64,000 nt of DNA from Bacteroidales bacterium (GTDB taxonomy: Bacteria > Bacteroidota > Bacteroidia > Bacteroidales > UBA932). Positions 1 through 10,107 of the stretch are shown in pieces. The stretch's first letter is position 1; each line of letters opens with the position of its first letter. The stretch spans positions 62,001-126,000 of the forward strand of contig JAGCVS010000004.1 of NCBI GenBank assembly GCA_017962235.1, in the 5' to 3' direction. The translations under genes and the position numbers were made by a program. The notes beneath the pieces were generated by a model. The model saw nothing but the letters and a program-made list of their open reading frames with translations. It did not search any database and had not been told where the DNA came from.

Positions 1-1462
1 GAGCGCGGATGGTGTTTACATCCACGTCGTTGGTGGGCTCGTCAAGCAACAGCACGTTGCCTTCGTTTTTCAGCGTGAGGGCCAGATGCAGGCGGTTGCG
101 CTCGCCGCCGGAGAGGATGCCGCACTTCTTTTCCTGGTCGGCACCGGAGAAGTTGAAGCGGGAAATCCATGCGCGGGCATTTATTTCGCGGCCGCCCATG
201 CGCACCCATTCCGAATCGCCAGCTACGGTCTGGTAAACGGTCTTTTCGGGGTTGATGGATTTGTGCTGCTGGTCTACATATGCCAGTTTCACCGTTTCGC
301 CAATCTCAATGCTGCCGGTATCGGGCTTTTCGATGCCCATTATAAGGCGGAAGAGGGTGGTTTTGCCGGCGCCGTTGGGGCCGATTACACCCACGATGCC
401 TGCGGGAGGCAACTCAAAGTTGAGGTGTTCGAACAGCACGCGTCCGTCATATGCCTTGGAGACATCGTTGAAACGGATGACTTTGTTGCCAAGGTGCGGT
501 CCGTTGGGGATATAGATTTCCAGATTCTCTTCTTTCTGTTTGACATCGGCGCTGGCCAGCTTTTCGTATGCGCCCAGACGGGCTTTCTGCTTGGCCTGAC
601 GGGCCTTGGGGGCCATTCGAACCCATTCCAGCTCGCGTTCCAGAGTCTTGCGCCGTTTGCTCTCCTGCTTCTCTTCCATTGCCAGACGCTTGGTTTTCTG
701 GTCCAGCCAGGAAGAGTAGTTTCCCTTCCAGGGGATGCCTTCGCCGCGGTCCAGTTCGAGTATCCAGCCAGCCACATTATCCAGGAAGTATCGGTCGTGG
801 GTTACGGCAATCACGGTGCCTTTGTACTGCTGCAGGTGCGCCTCCAGCCACTGGATACTCTCGGTGTCCAGATGGTTGGTGGGCTCGTCCAGAAGCAGCA
901 CGTCGGGCTGCTGGAGCAGCAGACGGCAGAGCGCCACGCGTCGGCGTTCGCCACCCGAAAGGTTCTTCACAATCGCCTCTGAAGGCGGGCACTGAAGGGC
1001 ATCCATGGCGCGCTCCAGCTTGGAGTCGATCTCCCAGCCACCGTGATGGTCTATGAGTTCTGTAAGCTCGCCCTGACGCTCGATGAGCTTATTCATTTCA
1101 TCGTCGTCAAGGGGTTCGCAGAACTTCATCCCGATCTCGTTGTACTCATTCAGCAGGTCCATCACCTCCTGAACGCCTTCCTGAACTACTTCTAGGACGG
1201 TCTTTTCCGGATCCATCTCGGGCTCCTGAGCCAGATAGCCCACGGTATAACCGGGTGCCCAAACGACCTCGCCGCGGATGGATTTCTCAATGCCGGCGAT
1301 AATCTTCAGCAACGTTGACTTACCACTGCCGTTGAGACCTATGATGCCGATTTTGGCACCGTAGAAGAAGCTAAGGTAGATATCCTTGAGGATAACTTTA
1401 TTATTGTGCGGCAACACCTTGCCCACACCGTTCATAGAGAATATGATCTTTTCGTCTGCCAT
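1..1462 (-). CDS. ettA: Energy-dependent translational throttle protein EttA (ABC-F), 3' end missing
   Basis: This is an ABC-F ATPase with two nucleotide-binding domains and no membrane segments. EttA of this family binds the ribosomal E site and gates translation elongation according to ATP/ADP. The visible 487 residues start MADEKIIFSMNGVGKV. They contain the first Walker A (GLNGSGKST), the first Walker B (LLLDEPTNHLD), the arginine/lysine-rich linker, the second Walker A (GPNGAGKTT), the second signature (LSGGERNRL) and Walker B (LLLDEPTNDVD). The family is about 555-560 residues, so roughly 70 C-terminal residues lie beyond the window edge. The start is 4 nt after the stop of the upstream GH78 gene, so it is probably the last gene of the cstA-kef-GH78-ettA transcript. 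The family call is firm; EttA rather than another ABC-F rests on the linker and overall pattern. Confidence 0.93.
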   Translation of the reverse strand, partial: MADEKIIFSMNGVGKVLPHNNKVILKDIYLSFFYGAKIGIIGLNGSGKSTLLKIIAGIEKSIRGEVVWAPGYTVGYLAQEPEMDPEKTVLEVVQEGVQEVMDLLNEYNEIGMKFCEPLDDDEMNKLIERQGELTELIDHHGGWEIDSKLERAMDALQCPPSEAIVKNLSGGERRRVALCRLLLQQPDVLLLDEPTNHLDTESIQWLEAHLQQYKGTVIAVTHDRYFLDNVAGWILELDRGEGIPWKGNYSSWLDQKTKRLAMEEKQESKRRKTLERELEWVRMAPKARQAKQKARLGAYEKLASADVKQKEENLEIYIPNGPHLGNKVIRFNDVSKAYDGRVLFEHLNFELPPAGIVGVIGPNGAGKTTLFRLIMGIEKPDTGSIEIGETVKLAYVDQQHKSINPEKTVYQTVAGDSEWVRMGGREINARAWISRFNFSGADQEKKCGILSGGERNRLHLALTLKNEGNVLLLDEPTNDVDVNTIRA

Positions 1463-1466
1463 AGGA

Positions 1467-3646
1467 TTATTCTTCTATCAGTTTCCAGCCTTTGGGAAGG
1501 GAGATGGTTTTGTCAAACCGGCCGTCGGTGATGGTCCAGTCAAGCTTGATTGCGCCGTCCGGGACGGGGAGTAGGGCATGGCACTCTTTGAGGCCGGTGT
1601 CGCGAAGACGCAGAGTCAGGGTCTTGCCCACGCGGTCTACATTATACAAGCCGGCAGCATCGCGGTAGAGAACGTGCGCCACATGGGCGGCAAAGCCGTG
1701 GTTGCAGCTGTCGCTGAAGGTCATATTTTCCCAAAGGGTGCCGGTGGCCTGTGCCATAGGGAGGTAAAAGTCGCCGAACTCCTTCAAGGACTGGGCGCCG
1801 AGTCCGTTCTCTGAAAGCAGTTCCATGCGCAGATAGTTGCCAAACAGGGCGTTGGCCTTGGGTACATCGGGATATTTGTCCTCCTTCTCGCGTATCGGAC
1901 CGAATTCTGTGGCCATGCGCTGCCAGAGTTCCGGATAGGTCTCAGGGGTGGCGGTACGGAAGAAGAAAGCGTAGTACTGGCAAGTCTCTGTGTGGTTGTT
2001 GGTGCGCACCAGCGAGCCGTCTTCCTGCCGCATGGCGTTGTCGCAGAAGAAGCGGCCGTCGAAGCTCTGGCTGCGGATGGTCTCGCGCATCACCTCTGCG
2101 CGCTCATGTAGAGCCGGGTCGTTGTACATGCGGGCAATCGCGTCAAGCATACCCGCATACTGCATGTTGGAAGGGTAGTTCACATCCCACACGAAATGGT
2201 TGGCGGCGGACCACTCGATAAATACCCAGCTGCCCAGGCGCTCCAGCAGTCCGTCGGAATTCAGATAGCCGTCAAAGAACTTAACCAGACCATAGACGCG
2301 GTCGCGGAAGGCGTCCACCATCTCGCGGTCGCCGCTGCGGGCCAGATACTCTTCAAGCTCCAGCACGAACCACATTGCGTAGTTGGGAATGTAGGTGCCT
2401 CCCTCAAAGTTGTCGGAGGGGTAGCACATGGGCACCATACCCTCCGGAATAGTCTTGAAATGCTCCGGGAGCAGATAATTCTCCAGAAAGTTTTTCTCTA
2501 CGAGGGTGTTTCCGGAGAGGTCGCACTCAACTCGTGAAGAGAAGAAACTGTCGCCCAGCCAGCCTGCGCGTTCACGTGAAGGGCAGTCCATAAAGATGTC
2601 CAGTGCGCACTGGCGTATGGTCTCGCGTGCTGCATCGAAGATTTCGTTTAGGGTGTCGTTGTCGCAGCTGAACTGTGCGGCCTGCACGGCAGAATTGCAG
2701 TAATCCCGCAGGTAGATGCGCTCTATTGTGGCATCGCCGGTGATGCCCACCTGTGCGAACTGCATGGTGTAGGGCTCTATGCTCTCCAGGGTATAATGAC
2801 CCGGCTCAAGATCCCACGCCACATAGCCGCGGAAAGCCATGCGGTGCTTCAGTGCGCCGTCTGTGAGCAGTTCTTCGTAATCTATGGTGAGTGATGTCCT
2901 CTCGCGCACCTCTATTTCGCAGCCCAGAAAGCCGCTGTATTCGCGGCCAAAGGTGTACAGGCGGTCGGCCTCTGATATAACCGATGCCTCATGCACGGTG
3001 TAATCGGGGTAGGGCACACGGCGCACGATAGTGGTCTTGGCGGGTTGCTCTGCCAGCACCACCTCGCTGTCCGATGTGAACTCAGGGTCTGTTTGCCATA
3101 GGTCGTACCCTTCTGCGAGCACCCAATGCTCCATCTGTGTGCGCTGATAGCTGTATTTGGGGACATTCTGAACCCTTTGCTGCAGGTCGTATCCCTTGAA
3201 ATCGCGTCCGGTGTATGCGATAACCTTCCCGCCGGAAACTATCTCCGCCTGCAGGAAAGAGGGTTGGCTGAGTAGATAGAACGACTCTGTGTTATATCCG
3301 GTAACCTCCACTGAGACCACGTTGCGCCCTTCGTGAAGATAGGGGGCGATGTCGTAGCAGTCTATGCGATAGTAATCATGTGCCGCCACGCACGGGCCGT
3401 GACCCACAAACTCACCGTTGACCCGCAGACGGTATATGGTGGATGCCGCGATGCGGATGTCGGCATCCTTATGGTAATCGATAACTTCGCGGAAGGCCAG
3501 CGTCAGGTTTACCTCAAGCTCGCGTCCGGAGGCCCATACCGGCACGGCCTTTTGAAAGAGTCGATGTTCTGACGGTCCACGGGAGCGGCGCAACCCGCCA
3601 GGGCAGCCGCTACAAACAGTGTCGCCAACAAGTGAATCTGTCTCAT
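1467..3646 (-). CDS. GH78 alpha-L-rhamnosidase-like protein; lipoprotein signal separated from body by a frameshift
   Basis: The body (1467-3593 frame, about 700 aa) is a GH78-type glycosidase: N-terminal beta-sandwich regions, then an (alpha/alpha)6 barrel with the motif DCPSRERAGWLGD and a later TLWENM segment that probably holds the general base. GH78 enzymes remove terminal alpha-L-rhamnose. In its own frame the body has no good start; its first possible start is a TTG inside the region. In another frame, an ATG at 3646 encodes MRQIHLLATLFVAAALAGC, a lipoprotein signal with lipobox LAGC, beginning 6 nt after the stop of the preceding gene. That frame reads through to a stop near 3509. The two frames join perfectly if the four-base homopolymer at 3550-3553 had one extra base, giving about 726 aa. 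It may be a sequencing error, a real mutation or recoding. If the shift is real, the enzyme would lack its export signal. Confidence 0.8.
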
Positions 3647-3652
3647 ATATCC

Positions 3653-5899
3653 TTATCTGTAAAGTTTAATCGCTTCGGGGGCGCCCACCAGCCATACGGT
3701 GTCGCCGGGTTGCATTATCATGTCGGGTTCGGGGTTCATGTAGGTCTCCTCTCCGCGCTCTATGCCTATCAGCATGCAGCCGGAGTTGCGCATGTCCACC
3801 ATCTTGAGCGACTTGCCCGCCAGCAGCGAGCCCGCCTCAATGATGAAGGACTCTACCTCCACGGCAGAAGCGTCGCCTTCGGCAACCCTGACATCCTCGC
3901 TGAGCGCCTTCTTGAAGGCCTCCACGCGATCCATGGTGCCCACCACCAGAATCTCATCTGCAGGGAATAGGAACTCTGCGGCAGAGGGGATGTTGATTAT
4001 GCTGCTGCCGCGCATTATCTTCACTATGTTCACGCCGTAGTCGCGTCTGAGGGGTATGTCGCTCAGCTGCTGCCCGGCATATTTGAAATCTGAGCTCACC
4101 GTGAGCCGCTCCACGCAGATGTCATGGCCGTCCATCTTTTCCCTGATGGTGGTGGTTACGGGAGCGTTCTGGCGCTGGTATTCGTCCTTCGCACGCATGT
4201 TCTCCACAAACCGGCTTTCCAGCGCGCTGGAGCGCTTGTTGAACAGGCGCAGGAGGATAAAGGCGGCCGCAGCCAGCGAAGCTATGAGTATAACGATGCC
4301 CAGTCCCGGTTTGAGATAGTGCGATACCACCGCCATCACAAACGCCACCGCCAGGAATATTTTGAGGGCGCTCATGGCAAACAGCGGGCCGCGTCCGGCG
4401 GCGGAGGATTCTCTCCAGATGCCGTCGTAAAGCTCCTTGTACTTGCCGGCTGCTATCACCATGCCGTACAGAAACGGTGACATTATCATAAGAGTTACAA
4501 CGGCGCACACAATGTTTACGGCTACGGGCCCGATGCGCACGAAGCGTTCGTGTGCAAACGGATCCAGGAAGATGTTGGAAGCCAGCAATATAGCCAGCAG
4601 CATCACATTGTAGGGTATCATCCTGATAAGGTATGCCTTGATAAGCTGCTTCCACTGGCTGTCGCGTGCCTGGGAGTGGCCGGAACCGCGCACCTCGCTG
4701 AGTACGGAGAACATCCTGGGCGGCAGTTTGCGGCTCAGGATGCCGTAGAACGGCTCAGAGAGCTTCATGAAATAAGGTGTGGTGAAAGTGGTAATAACAG
4801 ATACCGCTACCACCACCGGATAAATATAATCTGCCATCACCCCCAGGCTTTTGCCAAGACTGGCGATGATGAAGGCGAATTCGCCGATCTGAGCCATGGA
4901 GAAACCGCTGCGCACGGCGCTGTGCAGACCCTGGCCCGCCATAAGCACGCCGCTGGTGGCAAACAGCGGGATGCCGATTACCACCACAACTATAAGGATG
5001 AGTATCGGCTGCCAGTACTGGACTATTATTGCAGGGTCCACCATCATACCCACAGATACAAAGAAGATGGCCCCGAACAGGTCTTTTATGTTCTTAATGG
5101 AATGAGAGATATGCTCGCCCTCAAGAGTTTCTGCCAGAAGGGAACCCATTACAAATGCACCCAGAGCAGAAGAGAATCCGGCCGCGGTGGCAAGCGCCAC
5201 CATACCGAAGCAGAGCCCCACGGAGAGTATCACCAGCATCTCTTCGTTCATTACCTGCCGCCCCTTCTTGAAGAGTGTGGGAATCAGGAACATACCCACA
5301 ACGAACCAGAGCACCAGGAAGAACAGCAGTTTGAGCAGCGCCATGGCCATCTCACCGCCGGCGAACTGCTGGCTCACCGCCATGGTTGAGAGCAATACCA
5401 TGAGCACCACCGCCAGCAGATCTTCCACTACCAGCGTGCCGAACACCACGTTGGTGAACGGCATCCCCTTCAATCCTAAATCATCGAAGGCTTTGATGAT
5501 GATGGTTGTGGACGACATGGAGAGCATTCCGCCAAGGAAGATGCGTTCCATGTGGCTCCAGCCCATTGCGCCGCCCACAGCCATGCCGGTCACGAACATC
5601 CCGAAGAAGATGGTGGCAGCGGTAATAAGGGCGCTGCTGCCCACCTTCAGAAGCTTCTTGAAGCTGAATTCGAGGCCCAGGGCGAACAGCAGGAAGATGA
5701 TACCGATTTCTGACCACTGCTCTATGGTTTCCGGTTTGGTGAGGCCGGGAAAGAGGCCGAAGTGGGGCCCTACAAGAAAGCCGGCCACAATGTAACCGAG
5801 TATCAGCGGCTGCTTCAGCGCCCTGAAAATCAGGGTGATGATGCCGGCGGAGATGAATATCAGGGCAAGGTCTTTGACCAGGTTAAGGCTCTCGTCCAT
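3653..5899 (-). CDS. Kef-type monovalent cation:proton antiporter (CPA2) with C-terminal RCK_C/TrkA-C domains
   Basis: This 748-residue inner-membrane protein exchanges protons for K+ or Na+. The N-terminal two thirds is a CPA2 (Na_H_Exchanger) domain with about 12 hydrophobic segments, including the family's GYIVAGFLVGP and FLLFALGLEFS stretches. About four further hydrophobic segments follow at residues 440-580. The cytoplasmic end (about 600-748) carries two RCK_C-like modules ending in DEILVVGTMDRVEAFK and GDTVWLVGAPEAI. These bind small ligands and gate transport in related proteins. There is no full RCK_N (Rossmann) domain between membrane part and RCK_C, unlike E. coli KefC. The gene lies 6 nt downstream of cstA and just ahead of the GH78 gene, in one apparent transcript. 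The ion it carries cannot be told from sequence. Confidence 0.9.
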   Translation of the reverse strand: MDESLNLVKDLALIFISAGIITLIFRALKQPLILGYIVAGFLVGPHFGLFPGLTKPETIEQWSEIGIIFLLFALGLEFSFKKLLKVGSSALITAATIFFGMFVTGMAVGGAMGWSHMERIFLGGMLSMSSTTIIIKAFDDLGLKGMPFTNVVFGTLVVEDLLAVVLMVLLSTMAVSQQFAGGEMAMALLKLLFFLVLWFVVGMFLIPTLFKKGRQVMNEEMLVILSVGLCFGMVALATAAGFSSALGAFVMGSLLAETLEGEHISHSIKNIKDLFGAIFFVSVGMMVDPAIIVQYWQPILILIVVVVIGIPLFATSGVLMAGQGLHSAVRSGFSMAQIGEFAFIIASLGKSLGVMADYIYPVVVAVSVITTFTTPYFMKLSEPFYGILSRKLPPRMFSVLSEVRGSGHSQARDSQWKQLIKAYLIRMIPYNVMLLAILLASNIFLDPFAHERFVRIGPVAVNIVCAVVTLMIMSPFLYGMVIAAGKYKELYDGIWRESSAAGRGPLFAMSALKIFLAVAFVMAVVSHYLKPGLGIVILIASLAAAAFILLRLFNKRSSALESRFVENMRAKDEYQRQNAPVTTTIREKMDGHDICVERLTVSSDFKYAGQQLSDIPLRRDYGVNIVKIMRGSSIINIPSAAEFLFPADEILVVGTMDRVEAFKKALSEDVRVAEGDASAVEVESFIIEAGSLLAGKSLKMVDMRNSGCMLIGIERGEETYMNPEPDMIMQPGDTVWLVGAPEAIKLYR

Positions 5900-5905
5900 A
5901 TGTGT

Positions 5906-7348
5906 TTATCTGCGTTTGAGATGTCTGTTTTCAAGGAAGAATACGGTGACAATTACCAGGGTCACAACCGCTGCCACTATATGGCCGGCGGTGAGGCCAA
6001 GCGCCAGGCCGCCAGCTTTGTAGGGCGCAACCATGAAGTAGCATACGCACACATATGTCAGGAAGGTGGCGGGAATGGCGGTGAACAGAGGATTTCTGCT
6101 GTGCTTGTATAGATATCTGGTCGCGGTCCAGAGCACTATGGATGCCAGCACCTGGTTGGAGATGCCCACGTAATTCCAGATAGTGGAGAAGTCAAAGGTG
6201 CAAACCAGCACTGCCACTATGAATATCGGCAGTGCAATGAGAATCCTGTTAACTATCGGTTTCTGGCTGATGTGAAGCGCGTCGCCAATTATCAGCCTCA
6301 GGCTGCGGAAGGCGGTGTCGCCGGAGGTGATGGGGCATGCAATCACGCCCAGAAGCGCCACCACTGCGCCCACCTTGCCCAGCCAGTCCTTGCAGATGGC
6401 ATTCACCAGAATCGCGGGGGTGCTGCCGGCAGATGCGGCCGCGTTCAGGCCGTCGGGTCCGCCGGTATATGCCATGGCTGCGGTGGCCCAAATGGAGGCC
6501 ACGATGCCTTCGCAAATCATCGCCCCGTAGAATATCGGGCGGCCGTACTTCTCGTTGGGCATGCAGCGCGCCATAATGGGGCTCTGGGTGCTGTGGAAGC
6601 CAGATATCGCTCCGCAGGAAATCACAATGAAGAGCATCGGGAACAGGATGTTCTTATCGGGATTCGAGTGGAAATTCTTCATGTTGGAGAAGGTCAGCTC
6701 CGTGAGATGGATGCTGCCGTTGGCCCCTTTCACTATCAGCGCACAGCCCACGGCCACAGCCATGAACAGCAGCACCGCGCCCAGGTAGGGGTATATGCGG
6801 CCGATAATCTTGTCTATCGGCACCAGCGTGGCAAGGATGTAATATGCAAAGATTACGATAACCCAGAACAGCTTGTTCACCGGTGCGAGATTGTTCAGCA
6901 GGTCTGCGGGACCCGTAACAAAAGAGCAGCCGATGCCGATTAGCAGCAGCGCCACAAACACCTGCATCAGAATCTTTATCCGTTTGCCAAGATACATGCC
7001 GATGATGGATGGGGTGCCGCGGCCGTTGGCGCGGATGGAGAGCATTCCGGAGAAATAGTCGTGCACGGCGCCCATGAAGATGCAGCCCACCACAATCCAC
7101 AAATACGCCATGGGACCGTATGCGGCGCCCAGAATCGCTCCGAAGATGGGGCCCAGGCCGGCGATGTTCAGAAACTGGATTACAAATATGCGCCAGGGCT
7201 TCAGCGGCTCAAAATCCACGCCGTCCTTGTGGCTCAAGGCGGGTGTCTGTCGGCCGGGGTCGGCCTTGAAAAGCTTCTGCTCTACAAACTTCCCGTAAAA
7301 CAGGAAGCCCGCTATGAGCAGTACGATAGAAGTTATAAAGGTTATCAT
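5906..7348 (-). CDS. cstA: CstA family carbon starvation protein (peptide/pyruvate-type transporter)
   Basis: The 480-residue multi-spanning membrane protein belongs to the CstA family, whose characterised members import peptides or pyruvate during carbon limitation. Diagnostic stretches are YGKFVEQKLF near the N-terminus, the GPIFGAILGAAYGP segment, SIRANGRGTPSIIGMYLG, and the SGFHSTQSPIMARCM block. At 480 residues it is the short form (E. coli CstA is about 700 aa). Two starts are possible. I prefer 7348 (MITFITSIVLL), because it matches the usual family N-terminus and because a TACATTTG promoter element at 7354-7361 would leave the upstream ATG at 7366 untranscribed. It is the first gene of the leftward group cstA-kef-GH78-ettA. 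The substrate is inferred from family only. Confidence 0.9.
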   Translation of the reverse strand: MITFITSIVLLIAGFLFYGKFVEQKLFKADPGRQTPALSHKDGVDFEPLKPWRIFVIQFLNIAGLGPIFGAILGAAYGPMAYLWIVVGCIFMGAVHDYFSGMLSIRANGRGTPSIIGMYLGKRIKILMQVFVALLLIGIGCSFVTGPADLLNNLAPVNKLFWVIVIFAYYILATLVPIDKIIGRIYPYLGAVLLFMAVAVGCALIVKGANGSIHLTELTFSNMKNFHSNPDKNILFPMLFIVISCGAISGFHSTQSPIMARCMPNEKYGRPIFYGAMICEGIVASIWATAAMAYTGGPDGLNAAASAGSTPAILVNAICKDWLGKVGAVVALLGVIACPITSGDTAFRSLRLIIGDALHISQKPIVNRILIALPIFIVAVLVCTFDFSTIWNYVGISNQVLASIVLWTATRYLYKHSRNPLFTAIPATFLTYVCVCYFMVAPYKAGGLALGLTAGHIVAAVVTLVIVTVFFLENRHLKRR

Positions 7349-7353
7349 AGGTG

Positions 7354-7361
7354 CAAATGTA
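7354..7361 (-). promoter_or_regulatory. Predicted -7 promoter element for cstA
   Basis: TACATTTG on the minus strand fits the Bacteroidetes -7 consensus TAnnTTTG. It ends only 5 nt before the preferred cstA ATG (7348), so transcription would begin at or next to the start codon. I see no clear -33 TTTG. Confidence 0.45.
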
Positions 7362-7396
7362 GGCATTTTTACCCTACGTTATTGCCATATTATTCC

Positions 7397-7404
7397 TATC
7401 TTTG
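7397..7404 (+). promoter_or_regulatory. Predicted -7 promoter element for the tandem GH78 operon
   Basis: TATCTTTG matches TAnnTTTG exactly and lies 30 nt before the ATG at 7435, giving a leader of about 25 nt. No convincing -33 TTTG at the expected distance. It is divergent from the cstA promoter. Confidence 0.5.
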
Positions 7405-7434
7405 GCAATTCTTAGACACATTTTTGCATATCGG

Positions 7435-10092
7435 ATGAAAAAGCTGCTTACCCTCGCTCTGTTGTGCATTCTGGCGGCCGGCTGCAACGGCACGAAATGC
7501 ACCATAACCCCCGGCAATCTTACCACTGAATACAAGCAGGATGCATTCACGGATGCGGTCAGCCCACGTTTCTCCTGGATTAACACAGGCCGCAAGGATG
7601 GCGCCACCCAGACATCATATCATATCAGGGTGTTCACCGATCCCTACCACCCGGAGAAGACCTGCTGGGATTCCGGCATCGTAATCAGCAAAGAGTCGGT
7701 GCTGATTCCCTACAAGGGTAAGGCGCTGGGCTCCTGCACCGATTACTACTGGCAGGTGCAGGTCCGCGACGAAAAGGGTGAACCCTCCAGGTGGAGCGAA
7801 GTCTGCCACTTTCACACCGGAATGCTGCTCAAGTCGCTCTGGAAAGCACAGTGGATTGGAGCCCCGTGGCAGGGAGAGGAGTCGTATGACTATGACATGA
7901 GCGAAGATGTGCAGCCCGCACCGCTTCTCCGCAAGGAGTTAGAAATCACCAAGCCTGTCAAATCTGCCCGCTTCTACGGCACCGGCCTGGGATACTTTGA
8001 ACTTTACGTTAACGGCAGCAAGATGGGCGATGAGTACCTTGTGCCCAACCAGACCAACTACGGCTACCGCGAGAAACTGGAAGAGCGTCTGCTACCCATT
8101 CCGGACCCATTCAACGGCTACAGTGTGGCATATGTGAGCTACGATTTGACAGACCAGATACGCGAAGGACGCAACGCCGTGGGCGCCATTCTGGGCAACG
8201 GCTATTACGACCTGGTGTTCCGCCGCTTTGTGATGGGCTACGGCGTGCCCAAGTTCTACGGGCAGATTCAGATCCGTTATGAAGACGGCACCTCCGAGCT
8301 GATTCCTACCGATACAACTTGGAAGATAGAAAAGAGCGCCATTGTGTTTGACCAGCTCTATTTTGGCGAGACTTACGATGCCCGTCTGGAGCATGATGGT
8401 TGGTGCGAGCCGGGTTATGACGATTCCTCCTGGGCAAACGTCGTTCCCAAGCGCGCCCCCGAAGGCGAACTGATTGCCCAGAGTGGCCTTCCTGACCGAA
8501 TCACCGCCACATACAAGCCCACCGACATACAGAAGATTGATTCTACCGGAGTGATTATTGTCACTTTTCCTGATTATATCTCCGGCTGGGTAGAGCTCAA
8601 GAATCTGAGTCTGCAGGAAGGTCAGAAGGTAACCGTTTACAACCTTACTGAGGATTACAACGCCGCAGAGAAGGCCGTGAGCGCCATGACATACATCGCC
8701 AAGGGTACCGGAAAAGAGAGCTGGCACCCCCGATTTGAGTATTACGCCTTCCAGCAGGTGGAGATTCACGGGCTGGACAATCTGCTCCCGGACCAGATTG
8801 AGGCCCAGGCGGTTAACAGCGACATAGAGCAGGCCACCGCGTTTGAAAGCTCCAACGAGTTGATAAACTACATGGACAAGATATGGCGCCGCACCCAGTT
8901 GGACAATATGCACGGCAATATCCCCACCGACACCCCGCACCGCGAGCGCATAGGCTACACTGGCGACGGACAGGCGGTAGGACCCACCGTGATGACCACC
9001 ATGAAGGCGGACTCCTTCTACTACAAGTGGATGCGCGACCTCCGCGAGGCACAGAAAGCGGACGGTTACGTGTGCAACTCGGCCCCCTGGCAGCCCGAGG
9101 CTGGCGGCGGAGTGGCCTTTGGCTCTGCCATGAACGTGATTCCGTTCGAGTTCTATATGGAATACGGCGATACCCGCGCCCTTCGCGAGTGCTACGACGC
9201 TATGGCGGCCCATACCCGCTGGATGCTTAACTGGGTGGATCCTGCAACCAACATAATGGAGAGCAAAACTGGCCGTTACTTCATGGACCTTGGCGAATGG
9301 AACGCTCCATGGGACATCCCTTCCAAGGCGTTGGTACACACCTGGTTCCTGTGGAAGTGTGCCGACAACACCGCCCGCGCAGCACAGATTCTCTCCAAAC
9401 CTGAGGATGCCGAATATTTCGCAGCCCTGCGCGATACCACCGCCGCCGCTTTCCACCGCTATTTCTGGGACGAAGAGGCGCAGTCATACGGCAAGTGGGG
9501 CAGCAACATGTGGGCGCTGGCCATGGGCGGCGCCTCGGAAGAACGCCTGCAAAAGGCTCTGGACGCCCTGGTGGCAAATATCGCGGAGTGCGGTAACCAC
9601 CTGCACGTCGGCTTCGTGGGCTGGCGCTACCTGTGCGAGATACTTGTCAGATACGGCCGTGCCGATCTGGCATACGAGATAATCAACAAGCGCGACTTCC
9701 CCAGCATCGGCTATTGGATAGAGCAGGGGGCGGTCACTTTCTGGGAGCAGTGGGACGGCGTGTTCTCCCGCAATATCCCCTTCATGGGTGGCGGCATCCG
9801 CTGGTTCTATCGCGACCTGGCTGGGCTTGAACCCACGGAGCCCGGCTATCGTGAATTCGAAATCAGACCCACCGTGGTAAAAGGTCTCGACTGGGTCAAG
9901 TTCCACAAAGACTCTCCGTACGGCCGCATCAGCATTGATTGGATGGTCGCAAACGGGGGCGCGTTCACACTCAAGTGCACCGTTCCGGTTGGCACCACCG
10001 CCACGGTTTATGTCCCGGACGGCGACGGTGTGCGCGAAGAGAAACTCGTCAGTGGTAAGTATACCCTCAAAGGAAAGGTCAACATTGAATAA
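7435..10092 (+). CDS. GH78 alpha-L-rhamnosidase, lipoprotein (copy 1 of tandem pair)
   Basis: This 885-residue secreted lipoprotein removes alpha-L-rhamnose from plant pectins, glycosides or bacterial glycans. The start at 7435 gives MKKLLTLALLCILAAGC, a signal with lipobox LAAGC; the longer reading from 7402 only adds an unlikely 11-residue extension. Order of domains: a beta-sandwich with Fn3-like features (about 25-140), the Bac_rhamnosid_N lectin-like sandwich with YFELYVNGSKMGDEYL (about 150-330), a second beta domain (about 330-440), the six-hairpin catalytic domain and a C-terminal beta domain. DTPHRERIGYTGD (499-511) carries the presumed acidic catalytic residues, and E771 in TFWEQWD is the presumed base. 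The next gene is a close paralog with many identical blocks. No susC/susD pair or sugar sensor lies nearby, so the substrate is open. Confidence 0.93.
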   Translation: MKKLLTLALLCILAAGCNGTKCTITPGNLTTEYKQDAFTDAVSPRFSWINTGRKDGATQTSYHIRVFTDPYHPEKTCWDSGIVISKESVLIPYKGKALGSCTDYYWQVQVRDEKGEPSRWSEVCHFHTGMLLKSLWKAQWIGAPWQGEESYDYDMSEDVQPAPLLRKELEITKPVKSARFYGTGLGYFELYVNGSKMGDEYLVPNQTNYGYREKLEERLLPIPDPFNGYSVAYVSYDLTDQIREGRNAVGAILGNGYYDLVFRRFVMGYGVPKFYGQIQIRYEDGTSELIPTDTTWKIEKSAIVFDQLYFGETYDARLEHDGWCEPGYDDSSWANVVPKRAPEGELIAQSGLPDRITATYKPTDIQKIDSTGVIIVTFPDYISGWVELKNLSLQEGQKVTVYNLTEDYNAAEKAVSAMTYIAKGTGKESWHPRFEYYAFQQVEIHGLDNLLPDQIEAQAVNSDIEQATAFESSNELINYMDKIWRRTQLDNMHGNIPTDTPHRERIGYTGDGQAVGPTVMTTMKADSFYYKWMRDLREAQKADGYVCNSAPWQPEAGGGVAFGSAMNVIPFEFYMEYGDTRALRECYDAMAAHTRWMLNWVDPATNIMESKTGRYFMDLGEWNAPWDIPSKALVHTWFLWKCADNTARAAQILSKPEDAEYFAALRDTTAAAFHRYFWDEEAQSYGKWGSNMWALAMGGASEERLQKALDALVANIAECGNHLHVGFVGWRYLCEILVRYGRADLAYEIINKRDFPSIGYWIEQGAVTFWEQWDGVFSRNIPFMGGGIRWFYRDLAGLEPTEPGYREFEIRPTVVKGLDWVKFHKDSPYGRISIDWMVANGGAFTLKCTVPVGTTATVYVPDGDGVREEKLVSGKYTLKGKVNIE

Positions 10093-10107
10093 TTAACATC
10101 AGCATAT

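Noticed and set aside
8092-9456. Long open frame (454 codons) on the strand opposite the first GH78 gene
   Set aside because: It is an antisense shadow: composition is caused by codon bias of the GH78 gene, and its translation shows no known domain or consistent hydrophobic pattern.
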